From contig NZ_JAKQZA010000007.1 of the NCBI RefSeq assembly GCF_023008165.1, positions 97,212 to 161,211 of the forward strand: 64,000 bases of DNA, written 5' to 3'. The position numbers and the translations under genes are program-made. Positions 37,254 to 47,648 of the stretch are shown here, piece by piece (positions within the stretch are counted from its first letter, which is position 1; every line of letters starts with the position of its first letter). The notes under the pieces were generated by a model. The model did no database searches and was not told the origin of the DNA. It saw only the letters and a list, made by a program, of their open reading frames with translations. Origin of the DNA: Kordiimonas laminariae (lineage in GTDB: Bacteria; Pseudomonadota; Alphaproteobacteria; Sphingomonadales; Kordiimonadaceae).

Positions 37254-37892
37254 ATGGATGAACAATTTTGGCACCAGAAATGGGCAAAGAATGAGATTCG
37301 CTTCCATCTAAGCGAGGCAAACCCAAAGCTTGTGAAATATTTCGGCGAACTTGAACTATATGAGAACAGTCGCATTTTCTTGCCACTTTGTGGCAAAACC
37401 AAAGATATTGGATGGCTATTATCGAACGGACATTCCGTTGTTGGCGCAGAACTTAGCGAAGCAGCCATCACGCAATTATTTGAAGAATTAGAGCTGGAGC
37501 CAGCAATCACTGCCGCCGGTTCCATGAAACTCTACAGCACAGAGAATATAGATATTTATGTGGGTAATATCTTTGATCTGACAGAGAGAATGTTAGGCCT
37601 TGTCGACGCTGTGTTTGACCGCGGTGCACTGGTGGCTTTACCCGCTGAAATGAGAAAACGCTATGCAGCACATATAATCGATATCACTGAGGCCGCCCAC
37701 CAGCTTCTTATCTGTTTGGAATATGATCCGGCCCTCAGGAATGGACCTCCTTTTCCCATCACAGATACAGAAGTAACCCAGCATTATTTTGATACCTATC
37801 AGCTTAAGTTGCTGGTGAAAGATCCATTACCGCATGAAGAATTTGATATCTCCCCTGTTACAGAAAACGCTTGGCTATTGAAAAACAAGTAA
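37254..37892 (+). CDS. tpm: Thiopurine S-methyltransferase-family enzyme
   Basis: A 212-residue SAM-dependent methyltransferase of the TPMT family, which in bacteria methylates thiols and also selenium or tellurium oxyanions. It opens DEQFWHQKWAKNEIRFHLSEANPKL, a close match to the family start, and continues FLPLCGKTKDIGWLL (SAM motif I), VFDRGALVALP and YDPALRNGPPFPI. It lies 60 bases beyond a MerR-type promoter and was presumably controlled by the adjacent, now broken MerR regulator. Confidence 0.93.
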   Translation: MDEQFWHQKWAKNEIRFHLSEANPKLVKYFGELELYENSRIFLPLCGKTKDIGWLLSNGHSVVGAELSEAAITQLFEELELEPAITAAGSMKLYSTENIDIYVGNIFDLTERMLGLVDAVFDRGALVALPAEMRKRYAAHIIDITEAAHQLLICLEYDPALRNGPPFPITDTEVTQHYFDTYQLKLLVKDPLPHEEFDISPVTENAWLLKNK

Positions 37893-37902
37893 GCCAACTA
37901 CA

Positions 37903-37936
37903 AATCAGTCGAGCAAAATTGCATGCTCGACTGATT
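37903..37936. terminator. Bidirectional hairpin between tpm and a serine hydrolase gene
   Basis: AATCAGTCGAGCA pairs perfectly with TGCTCGACTGATT across an eight-base loop, between two convergent stop codons. No long T-run follows. Confidence 0.75.
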
Positions 37937-37944
37937 ATGCCTCG

Positions 37945-39465
37945 TTATTTCCCTACTCTAAGCTCCGCGAGCTTTTCTTGAGCACCTTCAAAATCGGGAT
38001 CAAGTTCCAACACTTTTTCATACGCTGATAAGGCTTTAGCCTTGTCCTGCGCCTTCAAGAAAGCTTCTGCAAGGCTATCAAACGTATTTGGCGAGTTTGG
38101 GAATGTTTGTGTATTAATTTCAAACACGGCAGTTGCTTCCGCCAGCTTATCATTGCCAAGGAGAAGATACCCCAGTCGGTTTAATTCACCTTCATCAAAA
38201 TAATATTTGCTCACAGTTTGCTTAACAAATTGCCGTGCAGCGTCAGCTCCGCCTTCACTAACGACCTTATAAAGCGCTTGCGCCATTGAACGCTTGAGAG
38301 GTGCAGGCTCCTTGCCTTCCAGAATAGCTTCTACATCATCTACAGCTTGGTCAACACTATCGTCTGCTCCGTTATTTGTAAGCATGATGATACTACGGTC
38401 TTTATTCGGGAACATTTCAAACGCTGCCTTAAATCCGCGCCAATGCCCCCCGTGGGCTACCCGTCGTTTACCAAGTTTACTATCCCTTAAACCCCAACCA
38501 AACCCGTATTCTTTAGTACTGCCGTCAGCAAGGGTGATAGGTGTAGTGGCTTCCTTCCAACTTTCCACTGAAACCAACTGTCCCGCAGAAAGGGCTTGTT
38601 CCCATTTATGCAGATCAGAAATCGTGGAATAAATACCACCTCCGCCTACCAGATAGAAAAACGGTATTTGGTCGTTCTCGCGGATTTCCCCAGTTAAGTG
38701 CGTGCTGAATCCATAAGCTCTTTTGTCAATTTCATCTTCTGTATCTGGTGTACGCAAAACTGTGTCTTTCATACCCAGAGGATTAAAGAACTCATCATCT
38801 AGAAAAACTGCAAAGGGTTTTTCAGACACCCGCTCAACAATTGAAGCCAGCAAGGTATAGCCTGTATTACTATAAGCCCATTTTTCCTGAGGCCCGAAGC
38901 GAACAGGTATTTTAAGTTCTACAAGCACCTCCAATAGGCCATTATTAGTGATATTTTCCTTCACGTTACCCTGCCGGTACTGCTGTGAATAATACCCCAT
39001 CACTTCTGGCACACCCGATGTATGATTCAAAAGATGCCGAATGGTAATGCCTTCATATGGCAATTCCGGGAGATATTTTCGCACATCATCATCAAACGCC
39101 AACTTGCCTTGATCCTTAAGGCGCATAATTGCAGTAGCGGTAAACTGCTTGGTGATAGAACCAATATCGAATTGATGATTTGCTTCCAGTTTGACTGTTG
39201 TATCTACACCGGCCTGCCCCATTGTTTTAGTATAAATCAATTGCCCACCATCTGTTACCAGAACAGTTCCGTTACAAATTTTGTAACCCTCACAGCGCTC
39301 GAAATAACTATCCAACTTTTGAATTCTGCTTTCGATGCTCCGGCTTTCCTGTGCCGCAACCTGCTGGGCACCTGTCACCATAAGAGCGCAAAGTCCCAAA
39401 GCGCTGGTGCGAAGCACATTCAATCCATTAGGTGTTTTTAGAATATTACGATTTCTTCTGATCAT
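37945..39465 (-). CDS. Exported serine hydrolase (beta-lactamase/class C-like) with C-terminal TPR
   Basis: A 506-residue protein of the beta-lactamase-related serine hydrolase family. It has a signal peptide ending QQVAAQ, then the nucleophile motif S-x-x-K in DIGSITKQF, the Tyr motif YSNTGY and the third motif HGGHWRGF. TPR-like helices occupy about 430-500 (LGYLLLGNDKLAEATAVFE, then KALSAYEKVLELDPDF). Such proteins are esterases or D-amino peptidases more often than true beta-lactamases. The start at 39465 follows GGAGAAGAAAA; an upstream frame is rejected. The TPR suggests a protein partner. Confidence 0.9.
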   Translation of the reverse strand: MIRRNRNILKTPNGLNVLRTSALGLCALMVTGAQQVAAQESRSIESRIQKLDSYFERCEGYKICNGTVLVTDGGQLIYTKTMGQAGVDTTVKLEANHQFDIGSITKQFTATAIMRLKDQGKLAFDDDVRKYLPELPYEGITIRHLLNHTSGVPEVMGYYSQQYRQGNVKENITNNGLLEVLVELKIPVRFGPQEKWAYSNTGYTLLASIVERVSEKPFAVFLDDEFFNPLGMKDTVLRTPDTEDEIDKRAYGFSTHLTGEIRENDQIPFFYLVGGGGIYSTISDLHKWEQALSAGQLVSVESWKEATTPITLADGSTKEYGFGWGLRDSKLGKRRVAHGGHWRGFKAAFEMFPNKDRSIIMLTNNGADDSVDQAVDDVEAILEGKEPAPLKRSMAQALYKVVSEGGADAARQFVKQTVSKYYFDEGELNRLGYLLLGNDKLAEATAVFEINTQTFPNSPNTFDSLAEAFLKAQDKAKALSAYEKVLELDPDFEGAQEKLAELRVGK

Positions 39466-39731
39466 TTTTCTTCTCCAACAAGCGGAGGGCGGAATTGCCT
39501 CTGTCGCTGTTGAGTTCAAAATATGTTCAGCATAAATATCTACAACGTGAGAGTGATGAACGCCCCAAAACTCGTGACCGAAGAAGAATTAGGCATTTTT
39601 AACGTTAAAATGGGTGACGGGTTAGTTTATCCCTGAAATCAGCCCGTTGATCATTTAACCCTTTTGGGGCGAGTATAATATCGCGAGCATAAACACCATA
39701 AAGTCAGCGCGAACAATTGAGTGAAACTCCA

Positions 39732-41189
39732 ATGAACCTATCCAGTGTTACACACGCTATTGTCCCCTACCTCTCTGGGCTCTTAGTGATCTTTGGAAAC
39801 AGCGTATTTTATATGTTTATGAAAGATGGTGCGGGACTTACCAATTACCTTTACACTCTCACACGTTTTACTCTTGAGTTGGGGCCGATAGTTTTACTTC
39901 TAAGTACATACAGCCCAAAAACCATTGAGCGCCGCTGGATATACCGTCTTATTATTCTGCTTACCGGGCCAGCAATTTTAATGGGTTTAGCCAACCAATC
40001 ACACACTGCCCCATATGTCATCAGTGATATTTTCAGTTTTCTTTTGTTATGGCTGATTTACGGTATTGAATATGTGAATGGTTGGTTTAGCGCACGGCAA
40101 AAAAACCAGATTAAATTCAACATCAATCTTGATAATGCTCTATTTTCACTGGCGGTGATTGCCAGCTTTATAGCGGCTCTTTTCCTGGGGTCTCATCCAG
40201 AGGCAATCTATAACCAACCTATTCCTCTCGAGGTAAATTTCCGGCATATTTTTGAAAACATTCCCACATTCGTTTTCTTCTGGTTTCAGATGCTACTCTT
40301 ATATATGTGCCTTTATGTGCTCTATTATATAAATCATCACGTACTGATTAACCATTTCCTCAGTAAACACGGTGTGGTGGCTTATGTTTTCGCGGGTTTT
40401 ATGACGCTTATCATTCTTTATCCGCCGCTCACTTATATAGCCCTCAACTTACCAATAAGCGGCGGCAGCCAACCACTAACACCAAGCGGAGATGACAACA
40501 TCTTCAGCATTCATAACTTCAATATGGGTTTTGCGGCACTGGCCGGTAGCTTACCATTGATACTAGCGTTTAAATGGCAAGAAAATTCCAGGCAGTTATC
40601 AGAGGCAGGAAAACGACAGCTAGAAGCTGAACTAACATTGCTTCAACAACAGATAAACCCTCATTTCCTCTTTAACTCACTCAATAGCCTTTATGCTCTC
40701 ACCCTAACCAAATCAGTGAAAGCCCCGGAAGCCGTACTGCAACTTGCGGGACTTTTCAGATACGTAGTTTATAAAGGCGATAAGGAACGTGTGCCACTGA
40801 CAGAAGAGTTCACATATTTGCAGGACTACCTAGCGCTACAGCAGCTGAGGATGGGGGAAGACTGCCAATTTAATATCCATTTCGGCAATACCAGTTCCAA
40901 TCACACCATTGCCCCCTTGATGTTGATCGTTTTCATCGAAAACGCATTCAAACACGGCTTGGAAGGAAACAACAAAAACTCATGGTTACATATCTCAGCG
41001 TCCATGGAAGATAACAAGCTTACTTTCATTTGTGAGAATTCCATCCTGCGAAATCATGAAAACAGCACTCCCGGTATTGGCCTTGAAAATGTTCGTAAAC
41101 GCTTGAATTTGCAGTATAAAGATCAGCATACTCTCAATATCACAAAAATGCAGGATCGTTTCTGTATCTCACTGGTAATGGACCTTTAA
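39732..41189 (+). CDS. LytS-type membrane sensor histidine kinase
   Basis: About 485 residues: seven to eight TM segments (about 5-300), then a His-kinase domain with phospho-acceptor His in QQQINPHFLFNSLNSLYAL (PF06580-type, without a classical H-box). The ATP-binding domain follows, with IVFIENAFKHGLEG and TPGIGLENVRKRL. It is followed four bases later by its LytTR regulator. The start is uncertain: ATG 39732 is used; TTG 39717 is the other candidate. The input signal is unknown. Confidence 0.9.
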   Translation: MNLSSVTHAIVPYLSGLLVIFGNSVFYMFMKDGAGLTNYLYTLTRFTLELGPIVLLLSTYSPKTIERRWIYRLIILLTGPAILMGLANQSHTAPYVISDIFSFLLLWLIYGIEYVNGWFSARQKNQIKFNINLDNALFSLAVIASFIAALFLGSHPEAIYNQPIPLEVNFRHIFENIPTFVFFWFQMLLLYMCLYVLYYINHHVLINHFLSKHGVVAYVFAGFMTLIILYPPLTYIALNLPISGGSQPLTPSGDDNIFSIHNFNMGFAALAGSLPLILAFKWQENSRQLSEAGKRQLEAELTLLQQQINPHFLFNSLNSLYALTLTKSVKAPEAVLQLAGLFRYVVYKGDKERVPLTEEFTYLQDYLALQQLRMGEDCQFNIHFGNTSSNHTIAPLMLIVFIENAFKHGLEGNNKNSWLHISASMEDNKLTFICENSILRNHENSTPGIGLENVRKRLNLQYKDQHTLNITKMQDRFCISLVMDL

Positions 41190-41193
41190 TCCC

Positions 41194-41895
41194 ATGATAA
41201 AAGCACTAATCATTGATGATGAACCTCTCGCTCATGAGATTATAAAAACATACCTGAATGAAGTGGATGATGTAGAAATCTCCGGGCACTGCCATTCAGC
41301 TCAAGATGCGCTAGAATTCCTTAAGACCGAGCAGGTTAACCTGATCTTCCTTGATATCGAAATGCCAGTTTTAAGCGGACTTGATTTTTTAAGCATGCTT
41401 AAAGAAAAGCCCGCAATTATCATCACATCAGCTTACGAAGAATATGCGTTAGAGAGCTATAACTTCGATGTAACCGATTATCTTCTTAAGCCCTACCGGT
41501 TTGACCGATTTGAGCAAGCACTTGGAAAAGTGCGAAAGCGTATCTCTAATGCCAGCCAACCACTAGCAACACCGGAAGAAACTGCCCCCATACAAGATAG
41601 CCTGCTGATTAAGGTAGACAGCAAACATATTCACGTGCAGTTTGAAGATATCCACCACCTGGAAGCGTATGGCAATTACGTAAAAGTATGGCGCGGGGAT
41701 AACTATTTGCTAACATCCGCCTCCCTGATCAGTTTCGAGAAAAGCCTACCCTCAAACCGTTTTATACGCATTCATAAATCCTTCATTGCCCGCAAGGATG
41801 CGATCGATTTCATCGAAGACGACACGGTAGTTTTCAAAACTGGCCTACGCCTGCCCATTGGAAAAACACACCGAAAAAATCTGCTAAATTGGTAA
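41194..41895 (+). CDS. LytTR-family response regulator
   Basis: A 233-residue regulator. The receiver domain (1-120) has the phosphorylation site D54 in FLDIEMP, with acidic D8/D9 and K99 in DYLLKPY. The LytTR DNA-binding domain (about 130-233) begins SLLIKVDSKHIHVQFEDIHHLEAYGNYVKVW and ends GLRLPIGKTHRKNL. It is cotranscribed with the preceding kinase. Targets are unknown; the adjacent frameshifted serine hydrolase gene is a candidate. Confidence 0.95.
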   Translation: MIKALIIDDEPLAHEIIKTYLNEVDDVEISGHCHSAQDALEFLKTEQVNLIFLDIEMPVLSGLDFLSMLKEKPAIIITSAYEEYALESYNFDVTDYLLKPYRFDRFEQALGKVRKRISNASQPLATPEETAPIQDSLLIKVDSKHIHVQFEDIHHLEAYGNYVKVWRGDNYLLTSASLISFEKSLPSNRFIRIHKSFIARKDAIDFIEDDTVVFKTGLRLPIGKTHRKNLLNW

Positions 41896-42046
41896 ATATT
41901 ATTCGAAAATACTCTTGAAATAGAAGTATCCATCGATATGGTACTTTTCTATAAAAAGAAAAATATGCTGGTTACAGAACAGCGCGCCCTTGAAAGGAAA
42001 TCGATTTCCCGACGAGCGCATAACTTGACGACAGAGGGAGGACCAT

Positions 42047-43722
42047 ATGCGCCGTATGCATATGCTTTTTGCCGTTGTTCTGCTGCCCTTCACATTGCTG
42101 GCATGCTCTGAACAACAAACACAACAATCAGAAAACCTACAACAATATGCCGATAAGCTGATGGAACAGGCTTATCTGGACCTTATTCCCGGCGCTATCA
42201 TTGCAGTATCCAAAGGCGATGAAATCATATACCGCGGCGCACGCGGGCAAGCTAATGCTGAACTTGAGGTTCCTCTTAACCCAGGCCATGTGATGCGGAT
42301 TGGTTCAGTAACCAAACAGTTTGCAGCCGCGGCCATTTTAAAACTTGTGGATGACGGTAAGCTAAACCTTGATGACCCACTATCAAAGTTTTTGCCCGAT
42401 TACCCAAACGGTAAAAACATTACCATACTTCAACTTCTCAACCATACATCAGGTATTAAAAGCTATACCAGCATTGAAGGCGTAATGGATGGCCCTATTC
42501 GCCTAGATGCCACCACAGAAGAAATGATCGCAAGTTTCAAAGATATTCCAGTTGATTTTAAACCGGGTGAAAGTTGGGCATACAATAATTCTGGTTATGT
42601 ACTTCTAGGCGCCATCATTGAGAAAATTACAGGGAAAGCTTGGTATGCACATATGCAAAAAGCGATTTTCAATGAGTATGACCTCAAGAAAACGGAATTT
42701 GGCGGTAATGACCTGCTAATCCGCGGCCTCACAAACGGTTATACACTTATTGACGGTAACCTCGCCCCCGCCCCATTCTTAGTATGACACAGCCCCATGC
42801 TGCAGGCGCTTTGGTATCTACACCTGAAGACCTTCTGCGCTGGAACATAGCCTTGCATAACGGTAAACTGCTGAAAGATGCCACTTACAGACAAATGATA
42901 ACGCCGCAAGGCAAAGCCGTAGAAGCTGAATATGGTTTCGGTATTAATAACCAGCAGTTCAGAGGTGAAGTGATGCTTTCACACGGTGGCGGCATTCACG
43001 GTTTCAACAGCTTTCTAATGTACCTGCCGGAATCTGAAGTTGGCGTAGCAATTATTCAGAACTCAGACAGTTCCCTATCCGACTTTCGCCCATCAGAAAT
43101 CGCGTTCCGTATCGCAGCCTATGCACTTGGCAACCCATTCCCCGAGCCTGTGGTTGAGGATCTAAGCAAAAGCGAACTTCGCGAATATGAAGGTGTGTAC
43201 CAAATCAACGAACATGAAAACCGTGAAATACGCTTGATGGGTGACCAGCTTACCTCAAAACGCACTGGCGGTGTACCGCTACCGCTAATGCCAATTGGTG
43301 GTGACCAGTTCCTGTTTGATAACGGCATGGATGTTTTGAAATTCACCCGTGATGACGGTGCTGAAATATCTGGCATGGAGCTGAAAACCATTAAAGATAG
43401 CGAAGGCACTTTCAGCGCACTTGTTACAACAACGCTACCGAAGAACATAAGCGCAGCCAGCCTTTCTTCTGCGCAAAAAGAGCGCGTTACCGGCACATAC
43501 CAAGGCGGGCCTGGACTTATACTTCATGTACGCATAGAAGGCCGTAAAATACTGGTTCAACTGGAAGGGCAGGCTGAACTGGAAGCAACAGCCCAAACGG
43601 CGGACCTTTACTTCCTGCCACAAACAGGTGCGTCATTGGAATTTGCTAAAGGAGATCAAGCGCCTAACGTGACCTTAAGCCAAGGCGGGCGTTCAGTTAC
43701 GCTAGAACGCGCTCCTAACTAA
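42047..43722 (+). pseudogene. Serine hydrolase (beta-lactamase family) split by a frameshift
   Basis: Two overlapping reading frames cover one exported serine hydrolase of about 557 residues. The first (42047-42787, 246 residues) holds the lipoprotein signal (LLAC), the nucleophile motif SVTKQF and the YNNSGY motif, and ends at TGA 42785-42787. The second (42784-43722) continues with SMTQPHAAGALVSTPEDLLRW and HGGGIHG, which belong to the same domain. A single missing base in the C-rich run near 42770-42782 would restore the frame. The second frame begins with ATG overlapping the stop (ATGA), so coupled translation of two fragments is possible. Confidence 0.82.
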
Positions 43723-43737
43723 TCAACGCCTGACATA

Positions 43738-43762
43738 AAAAAGCCAGGCTTTGCCTGGCTTT
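43738..43762 (+). terminator. Rho-independent terminator
   Basis: AAAGCCAGGC and GCCTGGCTTT pair perfectly around TTT, preceded by an A-run. It sits between two convergent genes and can act on both strands. Confidence 0.85.
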
Positions 43763-43772
43763 CCTTACCCAA

Positions 43773-44981
43773 TCACTGAGAAAGGCTTTTCTTATAACGT
43801 TCAACTTGCTGCTTCAAAAAGCCGAGGTCCGAAGATTCTTGTTTTTCTGCAAGAACAACTGCCATTTCATAGGTTTTCACGGCATCTCCAAAACGCTCCG
43901 CAGCGCCATAAGCCCGCCCAAGCGCATGATAAGCAAACAAATCTTCTTTATGGTTATCAAGGTTCGCAGCTAACAGTTTGATAGCACCCTCATGATCTCC
44001 TGCACTGCTATAAAGGAAACCAGTATTTTGCATCACCTCGCTCGGGATAGTATCTGGAGTGTTATATTTACCAGCCCTGCGCTCAAAAAACGCTTGCAGC
44101 CCTACCATTCCACCCGCTTTTTCAAACTCCTCTTTGGTAACATACCGAGGCGCCTGATAATCGGCAAAACTATGAGACAAACCCTGATAAACCGTTAGGA
44201 ACGGCGTTGTCATATGTACTTGATTATCGATAAAGTCATAGCGCCAATCAAAGTTCTCTGGTGCTTTTTCCTTAAAGAGCGCAACCATATTGTTAAGAGC
44301 AGATGTTGCACGCACACCTTCTTCAGCTTCATCAGCAAGAGTGAAATAGAGAGATTTAGTTAATCCCGCATTCTCAGAGAATATTTTTTCAAATTTACCA
44401 AGAAGTTCACTGTTTCTTACCTGCACCACAGGGCTCGCAGCCACATAGGCATCAAACATATCACCATCATCAGCAAGAACACTCAGAGTGAAATATCCGG
44501 CGAGTGAATGACCAAACAGTGTTTTATGGCCGCTTGTTGGAAACTTGGCTTCTACAAACGGCAACACTTCGTTTCCAATAAAGTTACGGAACTTATCCAT
44601 CTCTCGCGCCATATCCCGGCCGCGTGTCCCTCTGCCATTCGGGATAGCAACAATAATAGCTTCCGGCATACGGCTGTTTTCTTCAAGCAGCCCTGAGCCA
44701 AGAGTTGCATGCCCGAAATGACTATCACCATCCAGCACAACAATAACCGGATACTTCTGAGTATTATCGCCTGAAGGATTATAGCTTTTTGGCAAATGAA
44801 CGAGTATTTCCCGTTCTTCCCCCAAAATACCAGATTGAAGCAAATAACGTTTTCCTAGCTCAACAGTAACAGCTTCAGTTTCCTTCGCTTCCTGAAAACC
44901 CATGTAAGCATTTGCTGAATATGTATGAATGGTAGTTGTTGCAATAGTCCCCACCAGCAACAGGCTTAGAATTGATTTCAT
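43773..44981 (-). CDS. Exported alpha/beta-hydrolase esterase (IroE/Fes-like) with TPR tail
   Basis: About 402 residues. A signal peptide (SILSLLLVGTIATTTIHTY) is followed by an esterase-D/putative-esterase domain: KSYNPSG, YPVIVVLDGDSHFGH, and the nucleophile elbow GHSLAGYF. The catalytic Asp/His are probably near DEAEEG and NQVHMTT. A short TPR-like region (about 340-395, NLDNHKEDLFAYHALGRAYG) closes the protein. The start is ATG 44981 after AGGAAGAG. Family members hydrolyse siderophore or other ester bonds; the substrate here is unknown. Confidence 0.82.
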   Translation of the reverse strand: MKSILSLLLVGTIATTTIHTYSANAYMGFQEAKETEAVTVELGKRYLLQSGILGEEREILVHLPKSYNPSGDNTQKYPVIVVLDGDSHFGHATLGSGLLEENSRMPEAIIVAIPNGRGTRGRDMAREMDKFRNFIGNEVLPFVEAKFPTSGHKTLFGHSLAGYFTLSVLADDGDMFDAYVAASPVVQVRNSELLGKFEKIFSENAGLTKSLYFTLADEAEEGVRATSALNNMVALFKEKAPENFDWRYDFIDNQVHMTTPFLTVYQGLSHSFADYQAPRYVTKEEFEKAGGMVGLQAFFERRAGKYNTPDTIPSEVMQNTGFLYSSAGDHEGAIKLLAANLDNHKEDLFAYHALGRAYGAAERFGDAVKTYEMAVVLAEKQESSDLGFLKQQVERYKKSLSQ

Positions 44982-45100
44982 GATCAAACTCTTCCTTATG
45001 TGTTTCCCCTAAACACCGACCATTTCTGGACTAAAGGTAAAACACCTTATTGCACAATCACTTACTCGTGATGAAAGTTTATAAACCTTATGTATATACC

Positions 45101-45133
45101 AAAAGAAAAGGAGGCTAGCTTGCACTAACCTCC
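45101..45133 (-). terminator. Terminator of the metalloprotease gene
   Basis: On the minus strand GGAGGTTAG and CTAGCCTCC pair with one mismatch across a six-base loop, followed by TTTTCTTTT. It lies 35 bases beyond the stop at 45168. Confidence 0.8.
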
Positions 45134-45167
45134 CTTATCATTTTAACACTCAATTGAGTGATTAATC

Positions 45168-47648
45168 TTAATCAGCATCCAGTGCTTTTTCGATCTTGCC
45201 TGCAAGGTTTAGGAAGTGAATGCCAGACATTGTTTTCGCATTACGTGCTCCAACCTTCTTAAGCTCGCTTTCAAGCTCAACAAGTGTTGCACGGCTCAAT
45301 GAACGGTAATCTTCACTTACCTTGCCGTCTTTCGCTTCAATACCTGCGATCAGATGGTTCACCATTTCGCCCTGAAGGTTACGGCGATAAGCAGAAACGT
45401 TAGGCTTACGGTCTTTAAGCTCTTCAAATACCGCAGCTTTCACATCACCAAACAATTCAACTGGATCATATGTTTCAAGACCACCTTCGCGGAATTTCAC
45501 GATACGGTCGATCTTAGCCGGAGCCAGCATTGAACGCACGATACGAGTACCAAAACCGTTTACTGTGTTGCTGTAGAAATCATAACCAACACGCTTCAGA
45601 ACTTCTTCATTCTTCCAGAAAGAAGGAAGTTTGAAAGCATTATCAGCAATAAACTTCATCGCTTCTTTCTGCTTCGCAAGCGGGTAAGCATCAAACACAT
45701 CTGTCTGGCTTTGGCCCTGTGCTAGTTCATTGCGGTAAATCGCAGAACCAACATACTTGGCAACATGGCCAATTTCACGGCGGAACTGGCCAGCAAGCGC
45801 ACGGTACGCAACACGTACTTCCTCGTATGTTTTACCATCTTCATAAGAAGCAGCATCAACAAGGTTTGCCATAATACGCTCAAGGTTTTTCATACCAAGG
45901 CGTGTTGCTTCCATTGCATCGTTACCGATATCCTCTGTCTGGATACGCGGATCATATGCAAGGCCAACAGAATAAGCATCCCAGCGAAGAGCTTTATCTT
46001 CAAGCTGACGGTCAGCGATTTTGTTCAGAAGTTCAACTTCTTCCTCGGCAGTTTTATTGCCTGGGAATTCTTTGTAACCCCACTCAATTGCGAACTTATC
46101 ATATGGGCCAGCAATATAATCAATTGGTGAAACACCATCTTCTGGCTGCATTACATAGTTAAAACGTGCGTAATCCATAATGGACGATGCAACACCATTT
46201 TTCGCTACGAACGCAGGATCGCGAAGCTGATCAACAGAGTAAGCATTTGAACCGATGAAGTTATGGTGCAACCCGATTGAGTGACCAACTTCGTGTGCTA
46301 CAACAAAACGTACAAGATCAGACATTACATCATCAGGTAAAGGTAGCTTCTTAGCACGAGGGTCTGTTGCGCCAGCCTGTGCAAAATACCATTCTTCAAT
46401 AAGCTTGATCACATTGTGATACATGCGAACATCAGCTTCGATGATTTCACCTGTGCGCGGATCAGCCACATGCGGACCATTTGCGTTTGGAATGAAAGAT
46501 GGTACCCAGCGGATTACTGCGTAACGCGCATCTTCCGGGTCCCAATCAGGATCTTCTTCAACGGTTGGAGCCATCTTGGCTACAATCGCATTTTTGAAAC
46601 CAGCTTGTTCAAACGCAACCTGCCAGAACTCAATACCTTCACGTACTGCTTCGATATAGCGCGTTGGCGTACCACGGTCGATATACCATGTGATTGGCTT
46701 CACTGGCTCGCTAACTTCAGCATTCGGATCTTTTTTCACAAGACGCCAGCGCTTAATGAAACGTTTTGTTTCAACCTTGTTTTTCTCACCAGAGAAATCA
46801 GAATAACGCGCGTCAAAGAAACCAACACGGTGGTTATAATGGCGTGGTTTCATCAGATCATCAGGAAGAGCAAGAATAGAATGGCGAATTTCCGCTGTTA
46901 CATTCTGGCTTTCTTTACCTTGCTTGCGGCTGAAACGACCAAGAACACGCGTTTCCACATTGCGCTCGAACGCTTTCACATTTTTCACAAGTGAATTCTT
47001 AGCATCCATCTTGGCTTTGAACATGCCTTCAAGGCCTTTAACTTTGCCCATGAACGCGCCTGTCATATCAACAACAGGTGTTTTATTCTCACCAAATGTA
47101 ACGATCTTCAGTTTTGCAAGGATGCCGTCGAGGTCAGCTGCATTTACAACAAATGTCTCTGGCTCACCCTCTTTCGAAATTACAGAATAATCACGTGCAC
47201 GAAGAAGCAGATCATCGCCGATACGCTCAAAATATACATATTGACGTGCAGAATCTGCTGAGATCAGACCTTTATTGGTTTCAATACCAGCAACCTTCAC
47301 CTGCCATACAAATTCGCGACCTAGCTGATCTTCCGGGATTTCAAAATATACTTTACCATCCACGTGGTGCGTTGTGAAAACACCGTGCTTTGTGATGGCT
47401 TTGTCCGTTACAACATCTTCGTATTTTTTAAACTTCGGTTTCTTTTTTTTCTTTTTATCTTTTTTATCGCCGTCTTTTTTCTCAGCACCTTCTTTTTTTT
47501 CTTCATCCTGTTTTGCAGGAGCCTTTTTTACTGGCTCTTTTTCTTGAAGAAGAAGGGCATCCACCACATCCATCTCATACGCAGATACCGAAGCGGCAGA
47601 GAGCGCAAGCAAACTTGTTGCACACGCCAGCTTGATTACATTTTTCAT
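45168..47648 (-). CDS. Exported zinc-dependent metalloprotease (DUF5117/DUF5118 type)
   Basis: An 826-residue protein with a signal peptide ending VSAYE. A very Lys-rich segment (about 41-75) follows, then the DUF5118/DUF5117-like region and a metzincin zinc site HEVGHSIGLHH (452-462, HExxHxxGxxH with H452, H456 and H462 as ligands). The Met-turn is probably SSIMDYARFNY. The C-terminal 300 residues include the long helical region common to the family. It is probably periplasmic or secreted. GGAGGAAAGT is a strong ribosome site. The substrates are unknown. Confidence 0.88.
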   Translation of the reverse strand: MKNVIKLACATSLLALSAASVSAYEMDVVDALLLQEKEPVKKAPAKQDEEKKEGAEKKDGDKKDKKKKKKPKFKKYEDVVTDKAITKHGVFTTHHVDGKVYFEIPEDQLGREFVWQVKVAGIETNKGLISADSARQYVYFERIGDDLLLRARDYSVISKEGEPETFVVNAADLDGILAKLKIVTFGENKTPVVDMTGAFMGKVKGLEGMFKAKMDAKNSLVKNVKAFERNVETRVLGRFSRKQGKESQNVTAEIRHSILALPDDLMKPRHYNHRVGFFDARYSDFSGEKNKVETKRFIKRWRLVKKDPNAEVSEPVKPITWYIDRGTPTRYIEAVREGIEFWQVAFEQAGFKNAIVAKMAPTVEEDPDWDPEDARYAVIRWVPSFIPNANGPHVADPRTGEIIEADVRMYHNVIKLIEEWYFAQAGATDPRAKKLPLPDDVMSDLVRFVVAHEVGHSIGLHHNFIGSNAYSVDQLRDPAFVAKNGVASSIMDYARFNYVMQPEDGVSPIDYIAGPYDKFAIEWGYKEFPGNKTAEEEVELLNKIADRQLEDKALRWDAYSVGLAYDPRIQTEDIGNDAMEATRLGMKNLERIMANLVDAASYEDGKTYEEVRVAYRALAGQFRREIGHVAKYVGSAIYRNELAQGQSQTDVFDAYPLAKQKEAMKFIADNAFKLPSFWKNEEVLKRVGYDFYSNTVNGFGTRIVRSMLAPAKIDRIVKFREGGLETYDPVELFGDVKAAVFEELKDRKPNVSAYRRNLQGEMVNHLIAGIEAKDGKVSEDYRSLSRATLVELESELKKVGARNAKTMSGIHFLNLAGKIEKALDAD

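Noticed and set aside
37945..39465. Serine hydrolase as a beta-lactamase resistance gene
   Set aside because: The motifs are those of the broad serine hydrolase family with a TPR tail; nothing points specifically to beta-lactam hydrolysis.
45291..47520. Lys-rich tract of the metalloprotease as a separate gene or frameshift
   Set aside because: The tract at residues 41-75 is in frame between the signal peptide and the catalytic region, and the reading frame is continuous.
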